Below are positions 1-12,972 of a stretch of 64,000 nucleotides of DNA, piece after piece. The translations under genes and the position numbers were made by a program. Below the pieces are notes generated by a model. That model saw only the letters and a list, made by a program, of their open reading frames with translations, did not search any database and was not told the origin of the DNA. The first letter of the stretch is position 1, and each line of letters begins with the position of its first letter. This DNA comes from Erythrocercus mccallii (Eukaryota > Chordata > Aves > Passeriformes > Dicruridae), in NCBI GenBank assembly GCA_013397435.1, contig VZRG01000349.1:1-64000 (forward strand). Direction: 5' to 3'.

Positions 1-1117
1 CTACTTAGTGCACTACAACAATACAATAATTTCTCCTCAAAGTGAGAAACTGCAAAAACATTACCAAAACTGAACCAACAGTTCATGCTACAATGGATTG
101 TCCTGGAGTTAATGAGACAGAGAACTAAAACACTCAGTAGACAGATTCTCAGCAAGATTCTCAAGCAAGCCACAACTGCTGTTATGACTAAATATGTCCA
201 AACCTCAAAAGAAAGCAGTCATGACTACAATATTTTGTGGCATATGAAGAATATATAGATGAGGCTAAAAGCACAATACTTATCCTCCTTCTAGAGCAAG
301 CATCTAACCTGTTTCATAGCTTCCTTCATATACTATGAACCTGCTTCCGCATTTTAAATTATCCTTTTCATTTTATTTATAATCTCATGCATTGCCTCCA
401 AAAGAGGGTGCTGACTAAATTTTTATACAGCACTATTTTTAATACTGTGAAAAGTTCTTCTTGTCCATAGACTTTTCAGAGAGCTGGCCGAAAGAAAATA
501 CAAAACTTCTCATTAGTCCTAAAATACACAGATAGAATCCTGTCTCTTGCCAGCCATCAACATAAGGGAAAATTTTCATTCATCTGACATCCCACAAACC
601 TTCAGCAGGATGCCTTTAACTCAGCAGGTATGCTCTGTAACAGAGATTTGCAAAAGAATTACGCTTTTAAATAATTCTACTCTGATTTAATAAACATTAA
701 ACATAATCTCAACAATTTTAATCAGGGCTGAAACAATAAATATCATTGAAAATATCCCCTTTTATCTGAGAATTTAAACACTTACTCTTGCATCCAGTGA
801 TTTCATACCCTGAGATGATGCTACACATTGCTTTCTGAATCCAAGGATGGGAATGACTTTCTACCTCTCAGCTCAGAAGAAGGGAAAGGGAAAATACTAT
901 GGAAATATATAATAGCTTTTTTTTCAATTTAAAAGAAGGCAGCAAAAAAGAAATGTGTATCCTGGCAATTGACTTATAGCATTCATTAAATAAAAACCAG
1001 ATGGGAAAAAAGGAGTAAAAGAAGAACTTTACATTCTAACAAGAAAGCCACTGCTAATAAAAATATGGAACTCATAATTTCAGTTTTCTGTTTCTGCAAC
1101 AGATGCTAAGTTCTAGT

Positions 1118-1177
1118 GTTTTTTTGTGGGTTTTTTTTTTGGTTTTTTTTTGGTTTGTTTGTTTGGGTTTTTTTGGG
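1118..1177 (+). repeat. T-rich, G-interrupted low-complexity tract
   Basis: Long T runs are separated by GG or GGG (for example GTGGG, GGTTTGTTTGTTTGGG). There is no gene in it. The open frame across it is composed of Phe, Val, Leu and Gly only because of this composition. Such G-spaced T runs are common in bird, particularly songbird, genomes. Confidence 0.85.
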
Positions 1178-1626
1178 TGCAATGAGGTATTGTTGACTTT
1201 GGTGACTTTCTTATGTGAAGGAAAGAAGGAAGAAAGACTTCAACAATTCTGTGATTGTCTCTGGAGATGTCCAACTCATGTCATGGCTAACTCAGTCTCT
1301 GTTGGAACAACGATTATCTATGTTAAAAATGTTACCTCGTAGATAACAATAAATACATCAAAAATATTGTTCCACTGCTTTACAGGCTTTCATTCCCTTT
1401 ATGACAAGCCTTTGGCTGTTGTCATGCAACAACAAGATTTTTGACAAAACATTCTGGAACAAGAAATGAAGCACGCCTGTGTCCCTTGGACTTCTGAACA
1501 GCACTGGAGTCATTCCTGGTATCACCTTCTGGAGACACCTCTCCTGCAGCCTCTGGGTAGCAATAGGGGAGGCTTTTCATTTCAGTTTGCCTTTTCACAA
1601 AAAGCATTTCAAGCTGCTGTCCTGAC

Positions 1627-1798
1627 ACGTCTGAGGGAAGCAGGAGGAGGCCACTTGCCAGACAGCTACCCCGTGGTATGCAGCCGCCTGCCGCTCCCTG
1701 CTCCGGGGCCGCAGTTACACACTCGGGTGGCGGCTGCTGCCAGCGCTGGGCACGGCTCCCCCAGCACAGGGACCAGGGGGAACCAGGCCATCACCGAG
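1627..1798. other. Small CpG-dense patch
   Basis: About eleven CpG dinucleotides occur within roughly 170 bases (for example around CAGCCGCCTGCCGCTCC, CTCCGGGGCCGC and GGGTGGCGGCTG), while the surrounding kilobases are CpG-poor. It is too short for a standard CpG island and immediately precedes an A-rich polypurine tract. A 117-codon open frame (1466-1819) crosses it but shows no domain. It could be a remnant of a GC-rich insertion, an orphan regulatory patch or a noncoding exon. Confidence 0.5.
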
Positions 1799-1819
1799 CT
1801 CTGTCATAAAGTCATATGA

Positions 1820-1918
1820 ATAAGGAAAAGGAGAGGAAAAAGAAAAAGAAAACAGGGGAAAAAAATAAACAAGAAAAAAAAGAAAAAAAGCAAGAGAAAA
1901 AAGAAAAACATAAAAGAG
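1820..1918 (+). repeat. A-rich polypurine tract
   Basis: About 100 bases are nearly pure A and G on the plus strand (AAGGAAAAGGAGAGGAAAAAG and similar), broken by few pyrimidines. It lies directly after a CpG-dense patch. There is no coding evidence. It could be simple-sequence expansion or a degenerate A-rich tail. Confidence 0.8.
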
Positions 1919-3569
1919 CCTTAATAAGAATGTACGTCTTAAAAGTGTTTTTAAAATTAAAATACCGATCAATTAAATAGTGAGCTGCCTATGATCAGGG
2001 TCTCAAAGCTGATCATACTGAAGCTAATCACAATATTTCAAGTATTGACTCACAGCAACTATGTCTGTATATTCCCAAAATCCTTATTTTCGCAAAACCA
2101 TCATTATTTATCTCTGTCCTCTGTCTTTCAGTATTATTTTCCACTATAATGACTGCTATCACTGATCAAAGTTACAGTAAAAAATAAGTTAAGTCACATA
2201 TACTTTATGACCATTAGATGTTAAATGAAGTTACATGACACTACACTATGAAAGCAGTCTGACAGAGAGAAAACTCAAAATTTTGTTACAATACAGCATC
2301 ATCTGTTATTACTGCATAGCTCCATGGCCAAAAGGTAACCTAAGGAGGGTTCATACCACATACTTCATGTGAAATATGAGCTCAAGCCTAGGTAATATCC
2401 ACCCTTCCTCTTCATGAAGAGTAGAAATTCTGGGATTCACAAAGGCTTTTCTAGTGAGCTGAGAGTCCAAAGCAAGCGACATTCCCAGGAAAAACTCCCA
2501 ACACAGGACAGGCAGCCTGGCCTACTGCTGTTTCCTCCCAGCAAGAGATGTGGCTGAGGCATGCCAGCAAACAGCCCTTGACAGTGATCCAGAGACAGCA
2601 GTGTGCTCTCTGTCACAAGAAGGACAGAGGGGATTTAATAAGTTTGGGAGGAGAGGAAAGGGATTCTTCTGGGCAGAACAGATCAGGGTTCACCCATCAT
2701 CAATCAACCAAAACTACAGCCAGATCCTTGGATCAGCTCTGTGATACTTCAGGGCCATTGGCCATTGTTATACTATCAGTACATGACAATACAATGCAAG
2801 GGCATGAACAGTGCACTTGAGTGGCCTCATCTTAGGGTAAATTATTGCACTTATTTAACTTCTTTTAACTGTAGTGTTCATATTTCAAGTCCATCACCCA
2901 CTGTGTCAAGTATGAACTACATTTTAAAACAGTTCATAAAAAACATCAACACTCCAGTGCAGATAATTCTTTTATGTACCTTTCCACAAACTATGACATT
3001 TATGTCAGCTGGGTTACTTTGCAGACCTCTATTATTTGGCTTATTTTAATCCTCGCTCCACAAGGTACTCATAACTTCATAGTTGGTTTTCCCAGTTTAG
3101 TGAGGGAAAACTTCAAGAGCTTCCATGTTTTGAACAAGGGATGTTTCTTTTTAACTCAAGGTTCCCCAAGAGCAGAGCACTGCTTCTGCAGAGATCTGCT
3201 GCACATAAAGACAAGGTGATCACCTTATTGGGCATAAAGCTGTATTTTACTTTGAGGTGCCTTTCCTTCAAAGGCCATCAGAGGATGAGTTGTGCCAAGT
3301 GCCAACAGTGCCAAGACTGTTGATTTTCTTTCAGCCACATAAACCAACCAAGCTATTATACAATTTTTGACTGTACAGATCTAAAGACATGACCCAAACT
3401 GATGGATTTAAAGTAGTTCATAGATAACCATTAACTAAGCTGAGCAGTGATTATGAATAATGGATCCTAACCCCTATCAGTAGCTGAAGTTTATTCATCT
3501 AAATCACTTCTGCATTCTAGAAAGGAAATGCAAAGGAAACATTAAGGTTGCTATAATTAAGTTCCCTTT

Positions 3570-3590
3570 TAATATATTTGAAATATATTA
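3570..3590. repeat. Perfect AT-only inverted repeat (10-bp arms)
   Basis: TAATATATTT, centre G, then AAATATATTA. The arms are fully self-complementary, but composition alone makes such palindromes fairly frequent in AT-rich DNA. Confidence 0.85.
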
Positions 3591-5005
3591 GGCAGGCAAT
3601 CTTGGGTTACTTAACCGGTACCACCAGCTCAGGCTATCACCTATTCTGTGGTTTTGCATGCATATCCCACATCCCCCCAAAGCTTTTAACCCATTACTAG
3701 TTATTATTTTGGAGGAATGTGATACATAAATTTAAACATGTCAGACCCAGCGTTCAACACTTCTAATGATCTATTACCCTCATATTATTGAAGTCCCTGA
3801 GGAAGTTTGGCAGATGTCACTCAATCATCAAGCTATCACTACTATGCCTTAGCTTTAATCTAAAGTGCCTAAGAGCTTCATGCTTCTTAATTCGTATTCT
3901 ATCTCTCTTAAGGAAAAAAAAAGTGTCAGGAGAATGGGTGGAAATAGTTCACCTCAATAGGCCTAGAGTTTGTCATATTTGGGGAACACATTTTGGTTTT
4001 CCAAACAAATTACTTTTTCTTGTTTTAGTTATAAATCTATTTCCTCTAAAGCTCTAGTGGTTCCTCAGTAATTCAGTTAGTATTAATCTAGAATATGTTA
4101 TGAGAAAAAAAAACTACGGTAACACAAACGACTGCAAAAAGCAAGAGTTTTTGATCCAAATCTTCCCAATATATGAAAAGTAGTGCAAAGTTAACAGTTT
4201 GTGCACAAATGCATTATTACCTATGACTCTGTCTTCCAGACTGCCTGTTTATTAGTATCTAATTTTCTGATGACCTCTCCCAGGAAATTCAGAGCCTAAG
4301 ATTATTAAGTAACAGTACAGCTTTATGAATACCTCACTGTTTGTGTACTTTGCTGCCTCTGTTGAAGACAGGATTCAGACTGTTTGTTGTAGGCAGTAAT
4401 ACCTCAAGCAGTGATTCAGGATGTCTGTTTTCCAGAGTTCTAAATTAATCTGGGCCACCGTGGATGTGTATGAGCCCAGTTGCAATTCTGTGGGCTGGAC
4501 CACATCCAATCCACAATGAAACTCCATTTCAAGACAGGTAAATGCCTAAACACAAAGACCCTTATGCCTACGGCTCATACACACCGTGGGCACACGCTGC
4601 CCAACTTGAAACCAGTGCACAGCAGGTGCTGCGGCCACAAGAGATGATAGTCAGATTTTGTGCAACAGTTATGACATACATTAGAGGACATGGGAAAACT
4701 GGGCTCAGTTCCCTTAGTTTCCAAGTCAACCTTGCGGTGGGCAACACTTTTTTCATATCTAATTTATACCATTTTTTCTGCAATTTAAGCTTTTACCTTT
4801 TTGTCCCACCCAATCAATACAGAAAATAGGCCACTCCCTTCTCCCTTGTAGCATCCCTCTGCCTATGGAAAGACTTATCATGCTTCCTCTCTGTACTAAA
4901 CATATCACTAACCACATCTTTCTTTAAAATCTCTGTTTTCTAAACTTTCAATTGCTTTTGTTGCTTTTCCCTGAGTCAAAACCTACTCTCTTCTGCAATG
5001 TGGTG

Positions 5006-5057
5006 TGCAAAACCAGACACCATCCTGTTGTTGCAAAACCAGACACCAACCTGGGCC
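5006..5057 (+). repeat. Imperfect tandem repeat, about 26-bp period
   Basis: TGCAAAACCAGACACCA occurs at 5006-5022 and again at 5032-5048, with similar following bases (TCCTG versus ACCTG). It is a two-copy, nearly exact tandem duplication in unique sequence. Confidence 0.9.
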
Positions 5058-8000
5058 TTGCCAGCACTGAGTTACAAGAAACACTTCATGTTTTAGACAC
5101 AATGCTCCTGTTCATCAGTTTCAGTAGGATATCTGCTTTTCCACAATACTGACAACATGGACAGGTTTTAGATGGCAGTCCCTTATGATCTCTCTAAACT
5201 ACTTTCTGGAAAAAGGCTTTATACCTCTTGTTTTTCATCCCATATGGCAGATTTGGATTCTCCTCCTTATATGCAGTACTCTGTATGTGTTCTCATTGAG
5301 TCATACCCTATTCATGTCAGACTATTTCTCCAATAGTCAAGATCACTTTGAACTCTGAGCCTTTCCTCCCTCCTCACTACCTGGCTTTCTGTCCTTGAAT
5401 GTTAAGATAATCTCATCTAATGCTGTTCAGATTCAACAAATATGCTGCCTGTCCCATCACTCTGACAATACTGGAGTGACTTTTGTAAAGCCCCATTTGA
5501 AACCTGTTTGTAGGCTGATACTCTGCACAAAGGCAGAGTACTTGCTCAAATACTTCTTTGTATAGATCTGTTTTAAGATAATACAACTTCTTCAGTAAAT
5601 CCTCTTCCAACCTACACCCTCTCCTAATCACAAATGAGTCAGGATACCACTTAGTCAATCAAAAAACCAGATTCTAGTCAAGAGACAGGATTTATTTTCT
5701 CTGTATGTAGAACATTCCTACACAGGGTAGAAAGCTAAATCAACAAAATAGTACAAAGGCCCAGCTCCTGCCCACAGCTATGCAGACAACTGACACCAGG
5801 GTGTGATTCTTGGGAACGGCCTGCTGGACGTGGCTCCCAGCCAAGCCAAGGAGGTACAGGCACCATTCATGCACCCCATCTTCCAGAGCAGCACACCAAC
5901 AGGGAGTGCTGCACAAACCTTCTCTGGCCACCACCACTTCCTTCAGAACAACTGTCCCTCTTTGCTCTCGCAACAGGTACACTCTGCCTGCCATACATGA
6001 GACAGACTTCTAAGAAAATAAGAATATAATGTGTTGAGTGTTGAGGACCTCTTCTCATAACCATTGCAGATAATGACAGAGTTTACTGGACTGAGAAGTT
6101 CACAGGGCCCCGTAAAACTAGCTTTCATTTTTAAATTGCAATCCAAATAGAAATAATAAGACTGGTTGTGTGTTAAAGACCAGCTTGAACTCTACCTGCA
6201 GCAATTAGAAAGGGTACATTGCAAAAGAAAAGGAGGAAAACCCAGGCACAAACTGCTTTCTACCATAAAAATGTCATGAGGATCCTTGGGGGTTTACAGT
6301 TTCCAGTACTCTTTATAATTATGTAATTAATTGGAAATTAGAGGTAATGGATACCTCTTTGACTTGTTTAAAGTCAAAGAAATGAAATTAAAAGAATGTG
6401 TTGGATTTTTTCCCTTAGGTTGATCAGTCTGAGGCAGGGTCTTTTAAGGTTGCTTCTGACATCTAGCCCCTTTCAAATATTGGGAGGGATGTGGGGAGTG
6501 TGTTTGAGTTAAAATACTGAATTTCTATTTTCAAACCAATTAGAATGCATTATAGGACTAAATTATTGGGAGATGAGGCTTATCTGGGGCCATAGAGAAT
6601 TTATGCACACAGATTGTCATTTTACCCTTAAGGAAAATAATTTACATTTGACTACAACACCTCCTGTATGTCCCTTCATACATCACATTACCTTTGTCTG
6701 CTTTCACACCACAGGTTCTTGAGGTGCCAAATATGTTGCCAGTACTTAAAATAAATAGCAGGATAATAAATAGCAGGAATACAGGCTCATTATCATGCAG
6801 TTTAAGCCCTGGTAATCTATACTTGATCCAGGAAAGACAGTTTTTTTTCCTGACACTATCTGTGCTATCTGGGGAGGGATTGTGCTAATACCTTCCATGT
6901 GTGTGAAAACAGCCCTTGCTGCTCAGAATCTGATTTCACATACCCCATTTCACACTGATGTAACTGTTTTCTTCAGTTCAGTTGCATTTCATACAAACCC
7001 TTCTCCCAGAGATCCTGTGAGCCAGAGGGGAGATGTGAACCATTGTTTCTTGAGTCAATGTGAACAAACCTTATGTGACTTTATTTTTTTTTTTGTTTAC
7101 TTATTTTCATTCTTTTAATAATAGATGCTGCAGTTTTGTGATTACTTTCCAAACACTGGCTTCATATTTCCCCCGAGGCCTGAGGAAATTTGCAATTTTC
7201 TATTATTCTGTTTCCCACCCAGTACACTAACAATTTAGGCAAATTTTGCCTTTGTAATATTTAATTTAAACAACTGGAAATGGGTCTGTGTCTGTGTGGA
7301 TTGTGCTGGATCACAAGCATGTTTGCAAGAAAACAGGCTTTACAGTACTTTCTGTGCCCTGCAGCCACAGACTCCTGAGACAGGAAATCACAGCATTAAC
7401 CTGATGATCAAGCTACAGACAGCAGCATCCCTATACCACAGACTTCTGTCACTCTAAGTAAAAGGCAAAGGCAGTGAAAACAAATTAAAACAAAAATCTG
7501 GCAAGTCAGAAGAAATTTGTCTCATGCTTCTCTGTCTATATGCATATGTACAGCCACAGACGGACAGAAGTAGCCTCTTCTATATATATCTAAAGTAATA
7601 GGATGATAAAGATACAAATAGATTCCAACTTCTTGCAGAAAAAAATGCATTCTGAAATGATTCATATCACCTTGTGGCATGGCAACATATTATTTAATAG
7701 CAGTATAAAGTGATACATGCTCCGAAGGGGCTATGCTCACAAGAGAAGCTTCTTTTGGAGCCAGTTGCATGCATTACATCACTCATGGCCACATGTGAAT
7801 GTTATTTGTGTATGTACTCTGAAACAAAATAAGGGGGAATAGACAAAGAGAGATTCCTCCCACACCCTGCATGCCAGAATCTCGTTTCCTATCCTCAGCT
7901 GGTGCTCAAGAGTCTGACTCCAGCAATAACAGTCTCCCACTGAGATTAAAGCACTGGCAAACACAGCTTATCTTGGTTAATGTATACTTAAGTTTTGTGT

Positions 8001-8060
8001 GTATAATACATACATATATTTACATATATAGACGCACACACATATGTATATATTTATGTC
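8001..8060 (+). repeat. AT/ACAT-rich degenerate dinucleotide region
   Basis: Interspersed TATATA, ACATAC and CACACA segments form an imperfect alternating purine-pyrimidine tract. It falls inside the longest plus-strand open frame of this neighbourhood (7871-8317), whose Tyr/Ile-rich stretch it explains. Confidence 0.75.
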
Positions 8061-8804
8061 TTTCTCTCCCTCTAGTGATACACATATTGTGTTTATACAC
8101 ATTTATAAATATGATATGTAGGACATCTTTTGCAGAGAGGAAACAGTCCCCGGATGGAAAAGCCCAAGCAGAGATGATGCTTCAGCAGCTGCCCCCTGCT
8201 CCTCTGCACCTCAGTGGACATGACCACTCTCAGAGACCTCTGTCTCCTTTCCCCAGGGAATGCTGGGCTCCACTCCTGCTGCAGAGCTGTGGCTCAAACC
8301 TGGCCAGTCACCAGTAGAGTTGTTCTTCCACCTCATATGAACTGTACCAAAATTGTCATAAAGCCCAAGGACTCAGAGACCCATGACAACCAAAGCACCA
8401 GATCATGTTTTTTGTGGAATCATTGAGCAAATGTGCCTGAAGAAAGCAGGACAGACCCTGAAGATGTTGCTTACTGACTAGTTTGTTCAGCACTTTGTGA
8501 GGCATTGCAACATTTACCAGATTTCCCCATGGGGACAGTCATATTGGTAAATGTGGTTCACTTGATGATCCTCTGTAAGTTTAAATTAGTCTGGGCAGAC
8601 ATACTTAGCAAGGGAAAATACAAGAGAAAGGGATCCAAATTTTGTGGACCATAAATAAACACTTTTGTGGACTGTGACCAATAGAAGATTAACTGGGACA
8701 TAAACAGTACTTACTTACTCCAGGGTAAAACAACGATAATGTTTCTGAAATAAAGAATAAAACATCTTGTCTAGCAAATGATAGCTCATTAGGAGTGCAA
8801 AAAT

Positions 8805-8822
8805 ATAGGCATATATGCCTAT
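8805..8822. repeat. Perfect 18-bp palindrome
   Basis: ATAGGCATATATGCCTAT equals its own reverse complement. It contains GGC/GCC steps, so it is less easily explained by AT content alone than the one at 3570-3590. It is not linked to any recognised gene or repeat. Confidence 0.85.
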
Positions 8823-9023
8823 GTGCATATAGTTGCCAAAAATTAAGGGTTTGTACTCCAGATTTATGTGACATCTCTTCATTATCAGAGTAAATTAATT
8901 TACCCTGAAAACTAAATGCATATACAATGCATATGTGCTGGTGCTTGGAAGATACAAATAAACATGAAGGAACCTTCATACAAGAGAAATGCTAAAACTG
9001 CCAATACTATTGCATCATTTCGG

Positions 9024-9057
<34 letters not shown>
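9024..9057 (+). repeat. 34-base uninterrupted poly(A) run
   Basis: Thirty-four consecutive A residues follow TTTCGG and precede GTAAGGACAGG. CR1 elements do not end in poly(A), so this is either a plain homopolymer microsatellite or the tail of a retrocopied transcript whose body would lie just upstream on the plus strand. I could not recognise any gene in that upstream sequence and saw no clear target-site duplication. Its exact length is uncertain because homopolymers are prone to assembly error. Confidence 0.9.
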
Positions 9058-9061
<4 letters not shown>

Positions 9062-10021
9062 GGACAGGATGTCCATAAATAAAAACTGTTATTTTAAATC
9101 TGCTGAGAAACTCAGGTATAAATATATACCAGTGAGTCAGAAAGTGAGAGGGAAATATGTGGAGTTTGATCATACTCGGTTTTAGGTGGATACAGACGAG
9201 ATGGAAGAAGAGAATTAAAGCCTTTAAGTGCCTGAAATTCAAAGATTCAGTCCTGTAAAGTACTAAGCCAAAGAAACCATGCTAGTATATCTGCAGGAAA
9301 GAAACAGCATACAGCAAAAGTACTTCTGTGCTAGGATCAGTAAAGTTGGAAAAGTTGTGAAGCACACACACAAAACAGAAAGACAGTGGAGAGGTACAGA
9401 TAAAAAAAACAAGAAGAGATTATGGCAAACAATTGCTCTTTACCATCAATGAATGCAATCCAAGTCTATAAAACAGCTGGGGTTCCTCTGACTTTACAAG
9501 ACCAAATGCAACAACTATTCCTTGGGGGTAAATTTCTGCATGTGAAGCACTGCTATCAAAAATAGTTAAAAAATTTTTGTAGGTGAAATACCTACATATG
9601 CCATACATATAATATGCATAATATACTTTGGTAAGAAGAAGACACGTAGTCTGAGAACATTTAACATGAATAGCATCAGATGCACTGGTATAGAACAAAA
9701 AAAGGAAAGGAGGGGGAACCTTGAGGTCAAGTCTATCAGTCTCTTCTTAGCAGATAGTCACTCTGCTTTCACTTTCTTCAAATGCTTCCCTAAGCTCAGC
9801 CAGTAAGTGAAACATCATTTTACTCAAACAACCATTTCATCCTGGCAACAGTATGTGCACTTCCATGGATATGTCTAGGCTTAAGCACAGACCGAAGTCT
9901 ACTGCTTAGAATGCATATTTGGAATGAAACCTCTGTTTCCACAGTGGTCCTCACCACTCACAAAAGTTCCCAATTCCAAAATCTTTTTCAACAGAATTTA
10001 TATATCTAAGATCTAGTTTTC

Positions 10022-10108
10022 AGTGGTGGACTTAGTAGTATTAGGCTAATGATTGGACTGGATGACCTTAAGGGTCCTTTCCAACCTAAATGATTCTATG
10101 ATTCTACA
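10022..10108 (+). mobile_element. CR1 LINE, very short 3' terminal fragment of a second subfamily
   Basis: The 87 bases run from AGTGGTGGACTTAGTAGTAT through ATTGGACTGGATGACCTTAA and TTTCCAACCTAAATGATTCT to the ATTCTATGATTCTA tail. This is the extreme 3' end of a CR1 element, inserted in plus orientation. The 3' end type (CTTAAGGGTCCTTTCCAACC) differs from that of the copy at 17466-18191 (CCTTGTGGGTCCCACCCAAC), so the two come from different CR1 subfamilies. Severe 5' truncation is usual for CR1. No coding sequence remains. Confidence 0.9.
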
Positions 10109-12972
10109 TACTGGGACATTCAGGACAGACTTTCTGAGGCTGCAACCTGAGCAGCTCCTTAATATGACTTTCTATGATAAGCACCAGCAGAGATGCCTTC
10201 CCCTCATCCACTGGGTGGATTTGTTTTCTTACACCTTGTCATAAACCATATTCTCTCCACTAGTCTGCAAAGGTAAACAGCAATTGTAAAATTTTGCAAC
10301 TCATAATTTTTCAGTGTGCTCATGATACCGCCCCAAGACGGTTGGGAAATGGTGCTGGAAAAGGGAATCCCTTACCTGTAAATCTCAGTTCTAGTCAGCC
10401 TTGCTGCTTACAAACCCTTCAGCTCTTCCATCCTTACAGATGCCCACAACCTACTTTGAGTTCAGCAAGGCTGCTCATGTACAGAAGTACTGCCAAGTTA
10501 GATTATGAAGTCATCTCTTTACACAGATTTTCACAGTGTTTCTCTAGGATTCTGTTTCTTCAAGTGGTAAAGTGAAGCTGCCAAGGGAAGGCCACATTGC
10601 ATTGAAAGTCACAGCAAAGATGTGGGAGAGATGAGTGGCTTACATGCAAGGAAATTGAATGGCAAGCTTGGCACTCAGAAGCAAATGTGTTTGGTTGCAC
10701 CTTCTGAATGCTGGTGGTGTTAAACACAGCCAGCTCTCACAGTCCCCCTGCTGCAGTCAGATCTGAATTTACCAGCACGCTGCAGTTCAAGTAAAGCATA
10801 GCCTTAATTTTCATTCTTGAAATCTGTGTTGCTTCTTGAACAGCACTTCAGGCTGAAAATGCATTCCGTAAACTGGAAATCTGAGCCTATTAGCACATTT
10901 AGAGAAATAATTGGATTAAAGCAGCAGGGGCCAGCAGGGATGGAAATTATCTACCCTTTAAATACATCTTAGTGACAAAAGCAAAATGTGTGAAAAACAT
11001 TTAATGCTACTGCCTCAGTGCAGCCTAGCCATATGAAAGGCAACTTTCAATATTGCAGTGGGCTTTGCGCCACCAGAGATATGACAGAAGGAAGTGGGAG
11101 GGAGAAATGAAGCTTAGCTAACTAATGAGTTGGGACTATCCGCTGTTTTCTTGGCTGAAGAACTTTGCTCAGTTAAATATAGCAGTAATTCTCCTGGCAA
11201 TGCAGAATGAACACCTCATGAAATGAATTAGTGACATTCCTCGGGTTTGATTTCTCATGATCTGTAAAATTTTAAAACTGATCCTAATTCCCAGATCTTA
11301 GCTTCTATGCCAGATTCACCAGACAGAAAAATATTAATCTGCTGGGATTTTTCAAGGAATTTTTTACATCTAGAAATGCTGAGAACATGTTCCTCCAAAA
11401 TCACGTAACAGCTATGCTGCTCTCCTCCTTGTTTTCAAAACTACTTTAAACTTCTGCAAGTCTATAGTGCCTGTACCACTCAGAATACAGTGGCTTCTGA
11501 AGGAGAGAAGAGGAGGTAAAATGATTCCATTTTTTCCCACTAATCCAGTTGTACTTGGTGCTCAATACAGCACTGGAAAAGTATTGCCTCCACAGAACAG
11601 GAACACTGCAATTTCATTAAGACCTCGTCTGAGTCCTGCCTGGGACTCTGTGTCAGTGCTTTGACTGCCACTTCCCTGGGCCAGCTTTGCACCAGGGAGA
11701 AATTAAAACATGCAGTGCAAGGGTGTAGCTCAGCATGCATCTCTGCAGGCCAGGACTTCAAGTCAAGGACAAGGTGGATGCAACACAACACACTGAATAA
11801 CAGAGAGACAGATTGAGCTCTCACTTCAGAATCCATTTCAGAAAGTATGAAAAGCTAAAGCCTGTGACTGTACCCATGGCAAACTCCATCAACCCAGGGC
11901 TACTTTGGATCCCAAATACACTAGTTTGATTTTCCTACATCATACAAGAAGCGAAAAAGAAATAATTGTGATAAATGTGGAAGAAATCGATGTCTGAAAT
12001 TGCAAGGACAGATCATCCAATGTTGTGACATTTGTGCAACTGGGAGGAGGCATAAAATGTTTAATGACTAGGTTCACAAAGCTTGCTCAGTTTGTGGATA
12101 TTTTCCAGGAAGAGAAGCTCTGAATGGGCTGTGTCAACAAAATTGTCCCAAATCCTTATGCCTGCCTTTAAAACTGCATTGAAAAACAAGGCAAAGAAGG
12201 TACAGCCATTAATTTCAGTTAAAGATCCTCAGATCTCTTCAAATCTTGATTGTACCTTACTTATTTATACATAAGGTGATACTTAAATGCTGATGTCCAT
12301 ATAATGCTGAAAATTGAAGCAGAGAAGTAGCCAGCCTGGCTTTTGAGTTAAATATGCCCATCTGAAAATAATACAAAGAACTAGCTAAAGGTTAATACTG
12401 ATAACAGTTTTGCCTCCTCAGGCAGACATGATGTTATAAATGTAAAATTTCCAAGTTTTTGTGGGGCGTGGGGGATTCCTTAAAACTGACGCATCCCTTC
12501 CCTTGGGCATTGTCAAATCTCAAACTGAGCTGGGAAGCTAACACTTCTCTTCCTACACTAGACAGACTCAAAAGAGAGAAGATTCTGCTGGAAACATCTA
12601 TGTTAAGCTCTGCCAAGATAGCATGTTTTCTCAACAAGAAGTGATTGTCTCTATTTTCTTTGTCTCAGACATGTAAACAACAATTTATTGATTCAACTAT
12701 TTCACATTTTGGACATGGCACTAACCACAGCTTTGATAATGAAACTCCCTCCCACTTTGTAGCTTATAGCTTGAGGAGCCCCATGAAATGCATAATAAAA
12801 TACTTGAGGGCTCATTGAGGGCATTCAGCACAACAAATACCTGGAGGAAAGATTATAATCTATTTCCTTTCCTCAGAGTCGACATGACTAAAGATTGCCC
12901 ACTCGATTGTGTCCCTTTCCTCAGGGTGAGTCAGACATGCAAGTCAAAGTTACTTGCTTGACAGAAAACACA

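Larger units (their letters stand above)
1..9023. other. Noncoding stretch: no gene seen
   Basis: Apart from the T-rich tract, CpG patch, polypurine tract, 26-bp tandem repeat and AT palindromes listed separately, this is unique AT-rich sequence. Open frames of 60-148 codons occur on both strands. They overlap one another, have no recognised domain or splice partners, and I do not call them genes. Confidence 0.7.

Noticed and set aside
1103..1342. 79-codon frame with a strongly hydrophobic Phe/Leu/Val start
   Set aside because: The apparent membrane segment is the T-rich low-complexity tract read in one frame.
4465..4583. 12-bp inverted repeat (TGTGTATGAGCC and its complement) about 95 bases apart
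   Set aside because: Short arms with a long spacer, no terminal-repeat transposon features and no flanking duplication. It is likely coincidental.
7871..8317. 148-codon plus-strand open frame with an apparent hydrophobic Tyr/Ile stretch
   Set aside because: The hydrophobic part is simply translation of the ACATATA-type repeat at 8001-8060. Nothing outside it resembles a protein family.
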